A stretch of 62,846 nucleotides of DNA from Enterococcus raffinosus (GCF_001886185.1 NZ_JXLA01000027.1:1-62846), one strand, 5' to 3'; shown: positions 1 through 8,240, numbered from the stretch's first letter. A program made the numbers and translations. Notes: generated by a model from the letters alone, not told the origin.

Positions 1-28
1 TCCATAAAATGGACTTTGTCTACAGTCT

Positions 29-64
29 GAGCTCTTGCCTTGTAAAGGCAAGAGCTTTTTTTGT
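29..64 (+). terminator. Rho-independent terminator of the upstream gene
   Basis: A GC-containing stem (AGCTCTTGCC paired with GGCAAGAGCT) is followed directly by a run of T. No gene of this window precedes it, so it ends a transcription unit lying to the left of the window. Confidence 0.85.
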
Positions 65-65
65 A

Positions 66-549
66 AAGCCTTCTTTTTAATAGATTAATAGAAAAAAGCA
101 AAAATCACTTTCTTATGTGATTGATTATACATATAAACCAAAGTTAAAAAAGCGTGATTATTGATAAAAATAATTTATAGAGCATGCCGATAATGAGAGT
201 AAATCAGGCAGTTAAATAACGGTAATTATTACTGAATAAATTTGTGAAATAACGCGTGCAAATAAAGGGCATACTAAGGCTTTGTAGGGATTGTCGACAA
301 TATACAATCTTCATGAATAGTGTAAAATTAGTATTTGTAAACGTTTTTTGCTTATTTGAAAAGTTTGATGAAAATTCAATTAGAGAATTCGAAAAAATAG
401 GCAATTTGAAAAGTAGTTTGTCAGAAAATATCAAAATATTGAGGAAACGACCTTTTACTAGTTCGGTGATTGTGCTATCATTTACTTGAACTACGGGTGG
501 CTGATTTGCTCAAGTTCGAACAAACAAAAAAGCAGGGAGGTGAAATAAT
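66..549. other. AT-rich control region before the proline reductase operon
   Basis: About 480 bases hold no credible gene. Short ORFs at 204-434 and 256-489 overlap each other, have no ribosome site and look like chance. Visible elements are a cre-like site at 336-349, a perfect 10-bp palindrome at 291-300, a weak hairpin at 487-517 just before the ribosome site of prdC, and the ribosome site itself (GGGAGGTG near 535-542). I could not fix the promoter with confidence. Confidence 0.6.
336..349 (+). promoter_or_regulatory. Candidate cre site (CcpA) upstream of prdC
   Basis: TGTAAACGTTTTTT matches the cre consensus TGWAARCGYTWNCW at 13 of 14 positions; the C at position 13 is lost. CcpA-dependent control of proline reductase genes has been reported in Clostridioides difficile, so a sugar signal here is plausible. 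Binding is inferred only. Confidence 0.45.
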
Positions 550-1839
550 TTGACACAAATTCTTATACCATTAAAACAACATGTCGGCGCTCCTTGTAAA
601 GGAATCGTGAAGGCTGGTGATCAAGTTCAACGTGGACAACTGATTGCTGAGCCGAATGGTTTAGGTGCAAACATCCATGCAAGTTTTTCTGGAAAAGTAG
701 TAGATGTAGATGGAGACAATATTGTTCTAACGATTGATGAGGAACAAGATTTTTCTAACTATCTGCCTATTCCAGAAACAGATTCGTATGCAAAGGCAGT
801 CGAAGCTGCAGGGATTGTCGGTGCTGGGGGAGCAGGTTTCCCAACATTCTTAAAGCTAGCTTGTGATATTCCAGAAGGAACATTTATCGCAAACGGGGCA
901 GAATGTGAAGCGTTGCTGGCTCATAATGTGAAGCAAATGAGCGAACATATCGATCAATTGATTCGCGGGATGAAGTATTGTATGGAAATGACGAACGCGC
1001 CTAAAGGGGTGATTGCGGTAAAAGGCAAACACCGTGTGTTAGTAACGCGTTTATTGAAAGCAGTGGACAACGAACCAACGCTTGACGTTTACCAATTGCC
1101 GGATATTTATCCAGCAGGGGATGAGCGTATGATCGTTCGTGAAGTAATGGACATTGTTTTAGAACCAGGCCAGCTTCCAACTGAAGTTGGTGCAGTGATC
1201 GACAATGTGGAAACGATCAAACGAATCGCAGAAGCAATTGAAGATCGCAAACCGTTCATTGACAAAGACGTGACTGTTTCTGGTCGTGTAAAACAAAAGG
1301 AAACTGTCTTTGTTGACGTGCCAATCGGAACACCGGTCAAAACATTGATCAATAATGTCGGTGGTTACGTTGAACCACATGGCGAGATCGTTATCGGCGG
1401 ACCAATGACTGGAAGAAGCGGTGATGAGATGACACCCATCACTAAAACAAGTGGTGGCGTATTAGTCGCAATGCCGTTCCCTCAAGAAAGTCGTAAGGTT
1501 GGTCTTTTGATCTGCGAATGTGGCGGGTCAGCGGAACGAATGACTGAAATCGCGAATAACATGGGCGCAGAAGTTGTCGCTGCTGAAAGATGCAAGCGAA
1601 TGGTAGAAGTAAATGGAAGATATAGATGTGCCTTGCCAGGTATTTGTCCAGGTCAAGCTGCTACTGTAATGTCCTTGAAGAAACAAGGAGCAGAAGTAGT
1701 GATGACTGGATCCTGTTCCGATTGAACGAACACCGTCATGGGTGTAGCTCCTAGGTTAGGAGTTCCGGTTTATCATCATACAGATCATGTACTGCGGGCA
1801 GATGGTCACAGACTATATCGTAAATTACCTACAAACTAA
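550..1839 (+). CDS. prdC: PrdC, RnfC-like selenoprotein of proline reductase
   Basis: Likely passes electrons from NADH towards proline reductase in the cytoplasm. The TTG start sits 7 bases after GGGAGGTG. The N-terminus has an RnfC-like barrel (PLKQHVGAPCKG), then the glycine-rich nucleotide-binding stretch GIVGAGGAGFPT near residue 95, a SLBB-like middle part, and a cysteine-rich C-terminus (CECGG, CALPGICPGQ, SCSD). An in-frame UGA at codon 392 is followed by 37 further sense codons (TNTVMGVAPRLGVPVYHHTD and on) to the TAA at 1837-1839, giving 429 residues with Sec392. A hairpin at 1746-1764 fits a bacterial SECIS. PrdC of C. difficile and C. sticklandii is a known selenoprotein. It is the first gene of the operon, 25 bases before prdA. 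Conventional gene callers will stop it at 1725. Confidence 0.92.
1723..1764 (+). promoter_or_regulatory. Sec UGA codon and bacterial SECIS of prdC
   Basis: UGA occupies 1723-1725. The stem CTCCTA/TAGGAG, extended by an A-T and a G-U pair, spans 1746-1764 with loop GGT at 1754-1756. The loop lies about 28 bases after the UGA, inside the 16-37 base range known for bacterial SECIS elements, and has a G at its start as SelB recognition usually needs. Confidence 0.85.
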
Positions 1840-1864
1840 ACAAAATTTTAGGAGGATTTAACGA

Positions 1865-3763
1865 ATGTCTATTACAGCAGAAACTGCTCAAGAACATGCC
1901 AAAGACCCTGCAGTATTATGTTGCCGTGCAGAAGCAGGCAAAGTAATTGCTCCAGATGATTTAGAAGATCCAGCGATCTTCCCAGATTTAGAGGATTCAG
2001 GTTTATTAGAATTGCCTGAAGCGACTCTAACAATCGAACAGGTACTTGGTACCACATTGAAAGAAACAACGGATGCGTTGGTTCCATTAACAAGAGAATT
2101 ATTAGATGGTGTTTCTGAAGACACTGAAGAAGCAACGGAAGAGGAAGCTCCTGCTGAAGAAGCTGCTCTAGCACCAGTTGCTCCTATTGCTCCGGTAGCA
2201 CCAGTTGCGCCAGTTGGCGGACAAACGATCAAGATCCATATTGCTGAAGGACGCGGCATTGATTTAGAAGTGCCAATGGCTATTGCAGGTCAAATGGGCG
2301 TTGCTCCAGCAGCACCAGCTGCTCCAGTTCCAAGTGAAGCAGCACCAGCACCAATGGCTGAGGCACCAGCTCCAGAAGCGAAAGTAGAAGAAAAAGTCGT
2401 TCGTTCAGTTCGTCGTGACCACATGAAGATTGAAAAAGTGATCTTTGGTGAGGAAACGAAAATTGAAGGCACAACTTTAGTTTTACGTAAAATGGAAGAT
2501 ATGTGTGCGGAAGCAGCAGAACTAGAAGAACTAGTTGAAAGTGTTACTTTTGAAATTATTACACCAGATAAATACAACGAATATAGTGAAACGATCATGG
2601 ACGTACAACCAATCGCTGCCAAAGTTGATGGTGCGGATATCGGCCATGGCGTTACTCGTGTGTTAGATGGCGTTGTTATGGTTCTTACAGGAACAGATGC
2701 AAATGGTGTACAAATCGGAGAATTCGGTTCATCTGAAGGTGAATTAGACCGTAACATCATGTGGGGACGTCCTGGTGCACCAGATAAAGGCGAAATCTTC
2801 ATCAAAACACAAGTAACAATCAAAGAAGGCGCGAATATGGAACGTCCTGGACCATTAGCCGCTCATAAAGCATCTGACTACATTACACAAGAAATTCGCG
2901 AAGCTGTTAAAAAAGCAGACGAATCTCTAGTAGTAGCGCAAGATGAAATCGTACAAAAACGTCGTATTGGTAACAAACGCGTGATCATTGTCAAAGAAAT
3001 CATGGGTCAAGGTGCGATGCACGATAACTTGATTATGCCAATCGAACCAGTTGGAACATTGGGAGCAAAACCTAACGTTGACTTAGGAAATCTGCCAATT
3101 ATTTTAGCGCCAACAGAAGTATTAGATGGTGGTATCCACGCGTTAACATGTATTGGACCAGCATCAAAAGAAACTTCTCGTCACTATTGGAGAGAACCAT
3201 TAGTACGTGAAGCGATGGAAGACGAAGAAATCGATTTAGTCGGTGTTATGTTTGTTGGTTCTCCGCAAGCAAATACTGAAAAATACTATGTTTCTAAACG
3301 TTTAGGTATGACAATCGAAGCAATGGATGTTGACGGCGCGATTGTTACTACTGAAGGATTTGGTAACAACCATATCGACTTTGCTTCTCATATCGAAGAA
3401 ATCGGTAAACGCGGCATTAAAGTTGTCGGAGACTCTTATTCGGCTGTACAAGGTGCGCTAGTTGTTGGGAACCCAGAAATGATTGCAATGGTAGATAACA
3501 ACAAATCTATGCAAGGGATTGAAAATGAAATCCTTTCAAACAACACACTTTGTAAAGAAGACGCAATTCGTGATTTAGCAATGTTGAAAACATTAATGGG
3601 TGGCGGAACAATCAAAGCCGCTGAACGTAAATGGAACCCAAATGTGAAAGCAAACAACATTGAAATCATTGAAAAGACTACTGGTAAGAAGATCGACCTA
3701 GTAGATAATGAACAAGTCTTGCCTAAGAGTAAAAAACGCCAAGAAATTTACGAAGTAGAATAA
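1865..3763 (+). CDS. prdA: PrdA, D-proline reductase proprotein (pyruvoyl subunit)
   Basis: Precursor of the two PrdA-derived subunits of D-proline reductase, which reduces D-proline to 5-aminovalerate together with PrdB. It has 632 residues, the usual family length. In the known enzyme the chain is cut before a cysteine that becomes a pyruvoyl group; here that site is Cys429 in HALTCIGPASKETS (codon 3149-3151). Residues 100-115 and about 145-175 are alanine/proline-rich, resembling a flexible tether between the N-terminal domain and the catalytic part. FGSSEGELDR and GQGAMHDNLI are further conserved patches, both repeated in PrdD. The start has GGAGG spaced 8 bases upstream. It has no in-frame UGA. 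The call is very sure. Confidence 0.96.
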   Translation: MSITAETAQEHAKDPAVLCCRAEAGKVIAPDDLEDPAIFPDLEDSGLLELPEATLTIEQVLGTTLKETTDALVPLTRELLDGVSEDTEEATEEEAPAEEAALAPVAPIAPVAPVAPVGGQTIKIHIAEGRGIDLEVPMAIAGQMGVAPAAPAAPVPSEAAPAPMAEAPAPEAKVEEKVVRSVRRDHMKIEKVIFGEETKIEGTTLVLRKMEDMCAEAAELEELVESVTFEIITPDKYNEYSETIMDVQPIAAKVDGADIGHGVTRVLDGVVMVLTGTDANGVQIGEFGSSEGELDRNIMWGRPGAPDKGEIFIKTQVTIKEGANMERPGPLAAHKASDYITQEIREAVKKADESLVVAQDEIVQKRRIGNKRVIIVKEIMGQGAMHDNLIMPIEPVGTLGAKPNVDLGNLPIILAPTEVLDGGIHALTCIGPASKETSRHYWREPLVREAMEDEEIDLVGVMFVGSPQANTEKYYVSKRLGMTIEAMDVDGAIVTTEGFGNNHIDFASHIEEIGKRGIKVVGDSYSAVQGALVVGNPEMIAMVDNNKSMQGIENEILSNNTLCKEDAIRDLAMLKTLMGGGTIKAAERKWNPNVKANNIEIIEKTTGKKIDLVDNEQVLPKSKKRQEIYEVE

Positions 3764-3772
3764 GGTGAAGTA

Positions 3773-4078
3773 ATGGATGGAATGAACAAACTCAAATATA
3801 TTTCGACGGAACAAATGTTTGAAGGGATTATCGTTGAACTTTACGATGCCAGCGTTACGATCGACTTAAAGGGTCGATTAGGCCAGCTTAAAATACCCCG
3901 TCGAATGATCATTTCTGAATATGATTTAGAAATCGGTCAAGAAGTTGGGTTTTTAATGACCTATCCAGAAGTTTTGGCGGAAGAGCCGGACGAGCATTAC
4001 AAAACTGCTATTTATGAGCATGAACGTCGTCGGGCCGAAGCCAGAAGAAAACGTGAAGAAGCAGGAGAGGAGAATTAA
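3773..4078 (+). CDS. CBO2463/CBO2479-type protein of the proline reductase operon
   Basis: A 101-residue protein of unknown function between prdA and prdB, 9 bases after prdA and 3 bases before prdB, so surely co-transcribed. From memory it resembles the small CBO2463/CBO2479 domain family that travels with clostridial prd genes; this needs a search. The first 65 residues look like a small beta-barrel with hydrophobic strands (FEGIIVELYDASVTIDLKG). The last 35 residues form a strongly charged helix (YEHERRRAEARRKREEAGEE). There is no signal peptide, membrane segment or cysteine. A role in assembly, PrdA cleavage or complex scaffolding is possible but unproven. Confidence 0.75.
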   Translation: MDGMNKLKYISTEQMFEGIIVELYDASVTIDLKGRLGQLKIPRRMIISEYDLEIGQEVGFLMTYPEVLAEEPDEHYKTAIYEHERRRAEARRKREEAGEEN

Positions 4079-4081
4079 CAC

Positions 4082-4807
4082 ATGGGCTTAACAGTCTTTG
4101 AAGGGTTACAGTCAGAAATTTTTGTGCCGATTACGCCAAAATCTGTCTTTACCCCTGTGAAAAAAGAGCTTAAAGAAATGCGTGTGGCATTAGCAACAGC
4201 AGCCGGCGTACACTTAAAAACAGATAAACGGTTTAACTTAGCGGGAGATACTTCTTTCCGTGAAGTACCAGATACAGCATCAACAGATGAATTGATGGTT
4301 TCTCATGGTGGATACGATAATGCCGATGCAAACCGCGACATTAACGCAATGTTCCCATTAGACCGTCTACACGAATTAGCAGCGGAAGGATTCATTAAAG
4401 AATCTGCCCCTGTACACTACGCATTTATGGGTGGTGGTGGAGACCAAGACGCATTCCACGATGTGACTGGACCAGCTATCGCTCAAAAATTAGTAGAAGA
4501 AGAAGTCGATGCAGTTATTTTAACCGCTGGCTGAGGAACCTGTCATAGAACTGCCGTGATCGTGCAGAGAGCTATTGAGGAAGCGGGAATTCCTACTATT
4601 TTAATCGCCGCATTACCACCAGTTGTACGTCAAAATGGTACTCCACGTGCCGTTGCACCACGCGTACCAATGGGTGCCAATGCAGGTGAACCACATAACA
4701 TTGAAATGCAGACAGGTATCATGAAGGATACTCTAGAAGCATTAGTATCAATCGAAACGCCAGGGAAAATTGTTCCATTACCTTATGAATACATTGCCCA
4801 CGTCTAA
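4082..4807 (+). CDS. prdB: PrdB, selenocysteine subunit of D-proline reductase
   Basis: Carries the catalytic selenocysteine of D-proline reductase. A good site (GGAG) precedes the ATG. The first open stretch ends at an in-frame UGA (4532-4534, codon 151). The same frame continues as GTCHRTAVIVQRAIEEAGIP and on to TAA at 4805-4807, giving 241 residues with the motif AGUGTCHRT. This matches the GR-type PrdB family, in which the C. sticklandii enzyme has Sec at about residue 152. The hairpin at 4551-4567 is in SECIS position. Read as standard code it would look like two broken genes (4082-4534 and 4556-4807); it is not a pseudogene. Confidence 0.96.
4532..4567 (+). promoter_or_regulatory. Sec UGA codon and bacterial SECIS of prdB
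   Basis: UGA is at 4532-4534. A short stem CTGC (4551-4554) with GCAG (4564-4567) closes a loop CGTGATCGT that has a G at its second place. The loop starts about 20 bases after the UGA, as expected for bacterial SECIS elements. The stem is only four pairs, so the fold is weaker than that of prdC. Confidence 0.7.
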
Positions 4808-4817
4808 ATCAAGAGGC

Positions 4818-4924
4818 TGATTTAATAAGTGCTCTGCGTCGAGAAATAAGGCAAAAATTCCTGAAATTGCTTTTCAAATTTTTGTGAATTTTCGACTTAT
4901 TTCTGAAGACGCTACTTATTAATC
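4818..4924. repeat. Long imperfect palindrome between prdB and prdD
   Basis: The ends TTAATAAGT (4822-4830) and ACTTATTAA (4914-4922) pair perfectly. Inner blocks GCGTC/GACGC, AGAAATAAG/CTTATTTCT and AAAATTC/GAATTTT pair as well, so almost the whole 107 bases can fold back on itself. It has the look of a small mobile palindromic intergenic repeat, or of an RNA hairpin that separates prdB from prdD. I saw no second copy in this window. Confidence 0.7.
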
Positions 4925-4950
4925 GCCGCTTACGTTGAAAGTAGGTGTGA

Positions 4951-5691
4951 ATGATGCGAGGCGAAACTTTAAAGATCAAAGTGTTTCACATGGAAGAAGT
5001 TTCCGTTGGAGACGGCTTTCGTGTCAAACCCAATCAGTTACAAATTGATCAAGACTTTGACTGTAAGGACGCCGCTATTCAGAAGCTGACGATTCGATTA
5101 CTCCCACCACACCAACATGATGTTGAAACCAACACCATCATGGATATCATTCCGATTTCCACGAAGGTGTTGGGTGTGTTGGGTTCAGGGATCACGCATA
5201 CACTTACCGGTGTTTCTGTCGTTATGACAGGAGCGATCGAGGATGGAGAACAAATGCATGAATTTGGCTCGTCTGAAGGTGTTTTGCGTGATCATTTAGT
5301 ATTGAATCGAGCAGGGACGCCTAACGCTGACGACTACATCATTTTAGTAGATCTGTTAGCGAAAAAGGGGACTCCTTTTAATCGTGAGCTCTGTCTCAAA
5401 ATGTTTGCGATTGTGGATGATTTTATCCAAGAAATTCGTGAAAGAATGAAGATGTTAGAAGGCAAAGATGCTTGCGAGTCACATGTGTATGAAGAGAATA
5501 TCAATCCTGGAAAACCTAAAGTTGCTTTGGTCAAACAAGTGGCTGGTCAAGGGGCGATGTATGATATGCTGCTTTATCCAAATGAACCAAGTGGTTTTAA
5601 GGGTGGCTGTTCTATCATTGATATGAACAATATGCCCGTCTTCCTAACAGCAAATGAGTATCGCGATGGAGCGATTCGTTCCATGGTTTAA
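4951..5691 (+). CDS. prdD: PrdD, PrdA N-terminal-half homologue
   Basis: A 246-residue protein matching the part of PrdA just before its cleavage site: shared patches are TIMDIIPISTKV, EFGSSEGVLRDH, DDFIQEIRERMK, KQVAGQGAMYDMLL and YRDGAIRSMV, against TIMDVQPIAAKV, EFGSSEGELDRN, GQGAMHDNLI and LDGGIHALTC in PrdA. It lacks the Ala/Pro-rich N-terminal domain. It ends two residues before the position of the PrdA pyruvoyl cysteine. PrdD of clostridia is part of the prd operon but its role is unsettled. The ATG has AGGTGTG upstream. PrdE follows after 26 bases. Confidence 0.88.
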   Translation: MMRGETLKIKVFHMEEVSVGDGFRVKPNQLQIDQDFDCKDAAIQKLTIRLLPPHQHDVETNTIMDIIPISTKVLGVLGSGITHTLTGVSVVMTGAIEDGEQMHEFGSSEGVLRDHLVLNRAGTPNADDYIILVDLLAKKGTPFNRELCLKMFAIVDDFIQEIRERMKMLEGKDACESHVYEENINPGKPKVALVKQVAGQGAMYDMLLYPNEPSGFKGGCSIIDMNNMPVFLTANEYRDGAIRSMV

Positions 5692-5717
5692 CTGAATAAC
5701 GGATAGGTGGTGGCGTT

Positions 5718-6197
5718 ATGGGAATAGGCCCATCAACGAAGGAAACATCACTGCATCACTTTCAAGATCCGCTCGTCGATCTTCTAGGAAAAGATCCTGA
5801 CATTGATTTTCAAGGAGTCGTTGTAGTAGGGACACCCCAAAGTAATGCCATGAAGTATTTAGTCGGACAGCGAACCGCTGCCTGGTTAGAAGGAATGCGC
5901 ACGAATGGTGTAATCGCTACAACGGATGGCTGGGGAAATTCGGATGTAGATTTTGCGAACACCTTAGAAGAAATCGGACGGAGAGATATCAGTGTGATTG
6001 GACTTAAGTTCATTGGTACACAAGCAAAATTTGTTGTAGAAAATGACTTTACGAAGCATGTTTTAGACTTTAATAAATCAGAAGCTGGTATCGAAACAGA
6101 AGTAGTTGGTGAAAATACGATCAATCAACGAGATGCAGTTAAAGCGCTTGCGTCAATTAAATTAAAAATGCGTAAGGACAATCAACAGATACGTTAA
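5718..6197 (+). CDS. prdE: PrdE, PrdA C-terminal-half homologue
   Basis: A 159-residue protein that continues where PrdD stops: its N-terminus MGIGPSTKETSLHHFQDPLV aligns with TCIGPASKETSRHYWREPLV of PrdA, the mature pyruvoyl subunit. VVGTPQSNAMKYLVGQR and GWGNSDVDFANTLEEIGRR also match PrdA (VGSPQANTEKYYVSKR, GFGNNHIDFASHIEEIGKR). Glycine takes the place of the pyruvoyl-forming cysteine, so PrdE cannot make that cofactor. The ATG follows AGGTGGTGG. PrdD and PrdE may form a non-catalytic PrdA-like heterodimer. Confidence 0.88.
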   Translation: MGIGPSTKETSLHHFQDPLVDLLGKDPDIDFQGVVVVGTPQSNAMKYLVGQRTAAWLEGMRTNGVIATTDGWGNSDVDFANTLEEIGRRDISVIGLKFIGTQAKFVVENDFTKHVLDFNKSEAGIETEVVGENTINQRDAVKALASIKLKMRKDNQQIR

Positions 6198-6326
6198 TTA
6201 TCCGATCTGCATTTCACAAAGATAAGCACTAGTAATATAAAAGCCTTAAGAGGCTATACAGCATGAGAATCAAACGATTTTTTCAAGAGGAAAAATCATT
6301 CATTAATACGAACAAGGAGGGCAATC

Positions 6327-7343
6327 ATGAAAGTATCAAAAATGATTTCAGCAATCGACACACATACAGCAGGTGAAGCTGCTCGTCTAATCATCGGTGG
6401 AATACCAAAATTCCCTGGAGAAACAATGGCTGAAAAGAGAGCGTATTTAGAAAACGAAGCAGATGACTTGCGTAGAATGTTGATGCTGGAACCACGTGGA
6501 CACCGTGATATGTTTGGTGCCTTTATTACAGAGCCTGTTCACAAAGAAGCTGACTATGGCATTATTTTCATGGATTCAGGCGGCTATTTGAATATGTGTG
6601 GTCATAATACGATTGCAGCAATGACCTCAGCGGTTGAACAAGGCTGGATCGATGTAAAAGAAGGCGACCGTGAAGTAAAAGTTGTTCAGGATACACCAGC
6701 GGGAATCGTTCACGGAACGGTGCATTTAGATGAAGACTACTCAGCAGAGTCAGTATCATTCGAGAATGTGGAATCATTCCTTTATAAAGAAAATGTAACC
6801 GTCAATGTTCCTGAAATCGGTGAATTGACCATGGATATTTCCTTCGGTGGAAGCTTCTTTGCTATCTTGCCAGCTTCATCCATCGGTCTAGAAATCAAAC
6901 CAGAAAACGCGTCGAAATTTAATGAACTCGGCATGATTATTCGTGATGCAGTGAATGAGCAAATCGAGATTCAACACCCAACACTGGATCACATCAAGAC
7001 GGTTGACCTTGTGGAATTTTATGGTCCAGCAACAAGCCCAGATGCGACCTATCAAAATGTTGTTGTATTTGGTGACGGACAAGTGGACCGTTCTCCTTGT
7101 GGAACGGGTACAAGTGCAAAACTTGCGACATTATATGGCAAGGGCGAAATGAAAGTTGGCGACACATTTGTGTATGAAAGTATTTTGTGCACGAAGTTTA
7201 AAGGTGAAATTGTTGAAGAAGCAGAAGTCGGAGGATACAAAGCAATTATTCCTCGTGTAACGGGTTCCGCGTATGTCACTGGATACAACTCATTCTTAGT
7301 TGATCCGAAAGATTCCTTGAAGGATGGATTCCTTTTAGGATAG
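6327..7343 (+). CDS. prdF: PrdF, proline racemase
   Basis: Converts L-proline to D-proline, the substrate of the reductase, without a cofactor. It has 338 residues, the family length. Both catalytic cysteines are present: Cys91 in NMCGHNT and Cys258 in DRSPCGTGTSA. The N-terminus SAIDTHTAGEAARLI is typical of the proline racemase/hydroxyproline epimerase family, and its place in a prd operon favours proline as substrate. AAGGAGG lies 8 bases before the ATG. The 129-base gap after prdE has a small AGCCT/AGGCT hairpin (6242-6255) and an AT stem, perhaps an mRNA processing point. Confidence 0.95.
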   Translation: MKVSKMISAIDTHTAGEAARLIIGGIPKFPGETMAEKRAYLENEADDLRRMLMLEPRGHRDMFGAFITEPVHKEADYGIIFMDSGGYLNMCGHNTIAAMTSAVEQGWIDVKEGDREVKVVQDTPAGIVHGTVHLDEDYSAESVSFENVESFLYKENVTVNVPEIGELTMDISFGGSFFAILPASSIGLEIKPENASKFNELGMIIRDAVNEQIEIQHPTLDHIKTVDLVEFYGPATSPDATYQNVVVFGDGQVDRSPCGTGTSAKLATLYGKGEMKVGDTFVYESILCTKFKGEIVEEAEVGGYKAIIPRVTGSAYVTGYNSFLVDPKDSLKDGFLLG

Positions 7344-7361
7344 AAATGAAGGAGGGGTAAT

Positions 7362-8240
7362 ATGGTAACACTATTATTAGCGATTTATGTTGGTTTGATT
7401 TTAATGCATTCATTCGTAATGGGAAGGGATTTAGTCAAACATAAAAGCGATTTAGGTCATGGGAATTGGGCTGTATCAGGAGTTATTGGTTTCGTTACTG
7501 ACTTTTTAGATACTTTAGGGATCGGAAGTTTTGCACCAACAGCAATGCTGTTAGATTTTACTAAACAATTAGGTGCTGACCGTCTACTTCCAGGTACATT
7601 AAACGTTGCCCATGCCATTCCGGTATTGGTTGAAGCGTTCATCTTTACAACAGTTGTTGATGTTGCACCTATGACGCTATTTTCTTTGATTATTTCAGCG
7701 ACGATCGGTTCATTTATCGGTTCTAAATTTGTAACGAAATTGCCAGAAAAGAAAGTTCAATTTTGGATGGGCTGGGCATTGATTGTTACTGCAGTTCTTA
7801 TGGCGTTACGTCAAACCGGCATGTTGAATATGTTAGGGGAAGGAAATACTGCAACTGCATTGACAGGAATCAAATTAGTAATTGGTATTGTCATTAACTT
7901 TATTTTAGGTGCGTTGATGACAATTGGTGTTGGTCTATATGCGCCATGTATGGCTATGGTGTATATGTTGGGATTAAGTCCGTTAGTAGCTTTCCCTGTA
8001 ATGATGGGATCTTGTGCAGGTTTAATGCCAGTTGCAAGTATTAACTTTGTTAAAGAGGGAGATTATGCTCGTAAAGTTAGTTTAGCCATTACTATTGGTG
8101 GAATTATCGGTGTAATTATTGCAGCGAAATTTGTCACTGGCTTGAATCTAGATATTTTAACTTGGATCATTATCTGTGTAATTGTATATACGGGTATTAC
8201 CTATATCTTAAAGAGTCGTAAGCCAGCAACTGCAGCGTAA
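7362..8240 (+). CDS. TSUP (TauE/SafE) family membrane transporter
   Basis: A 292-residue very hydrophobic protein with about eight membrane segments in two halves, each holding a TSUP-type signature (DTLGIGSFAPTAM near residue 50; GALMTIGVGLYAPCMAM near 185). The family moves small organic or sulfur anions. It follows prdF by 18 bases with its own AAGGAGG and is the last gene before a strong terminator, so it belongs to the prd operon. Its substrate is unknown; a pathway-linked compound such as proline, 5-aminovalerate or a selenium or sulfur anion is conceivable. Confidence 0.85.
   Translation: MVTLLLAIYVGLILMHSFVMGRDLVKHKSDLGHGNWAVSGVIGFVTDFLDTLGIGSFAPTAMLLDFTKQLGADRLLPGTLNVAHAIPVLVEAFIFTTVVDVAPMTLFSLIISATIGSFIGSKFVTKLPEKKVQFWMGWALIVTAVLMALRQTGMLNMLGEGNTATALTGIKLVIGIVINFILGALMTIGVGLYAPCMAMVYMLGLSPLVAFPVMMGSCAGLMPVASINFVKEGDYARKVSLAITIGGIIGVIIAAKFVTGLNLDILTWIIICVIVYTGITYILKSRKPATAA

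Noticed and set aside
267-280. Sigma-54 promoter (GG-N10-GC) before prdC
   Set aside because: GG and GC have correct spacing, but the surrounding bases poorly fit TGGCAC/TTGC, and no activator gene is seen here.
204-489. Two overlapping ORFs (76 and 77 codons) upstream of prdC
   Set aside because: They overlap on opposite strands, have no ribosome site and unnatural composition; the region looks regulatory.
4082-4807. prdB as a gene broken by a stop codon
   Set aside because: The stop is a UGA at the known Sec position, with SECIS-like hairpin and all sel genes in the window.
5689-5720. prdD/prdE as one frameshifted gene
   Set aside because: Each has its own ribosome site, and clostridial prd operons also have separate prdD and prdE genes.
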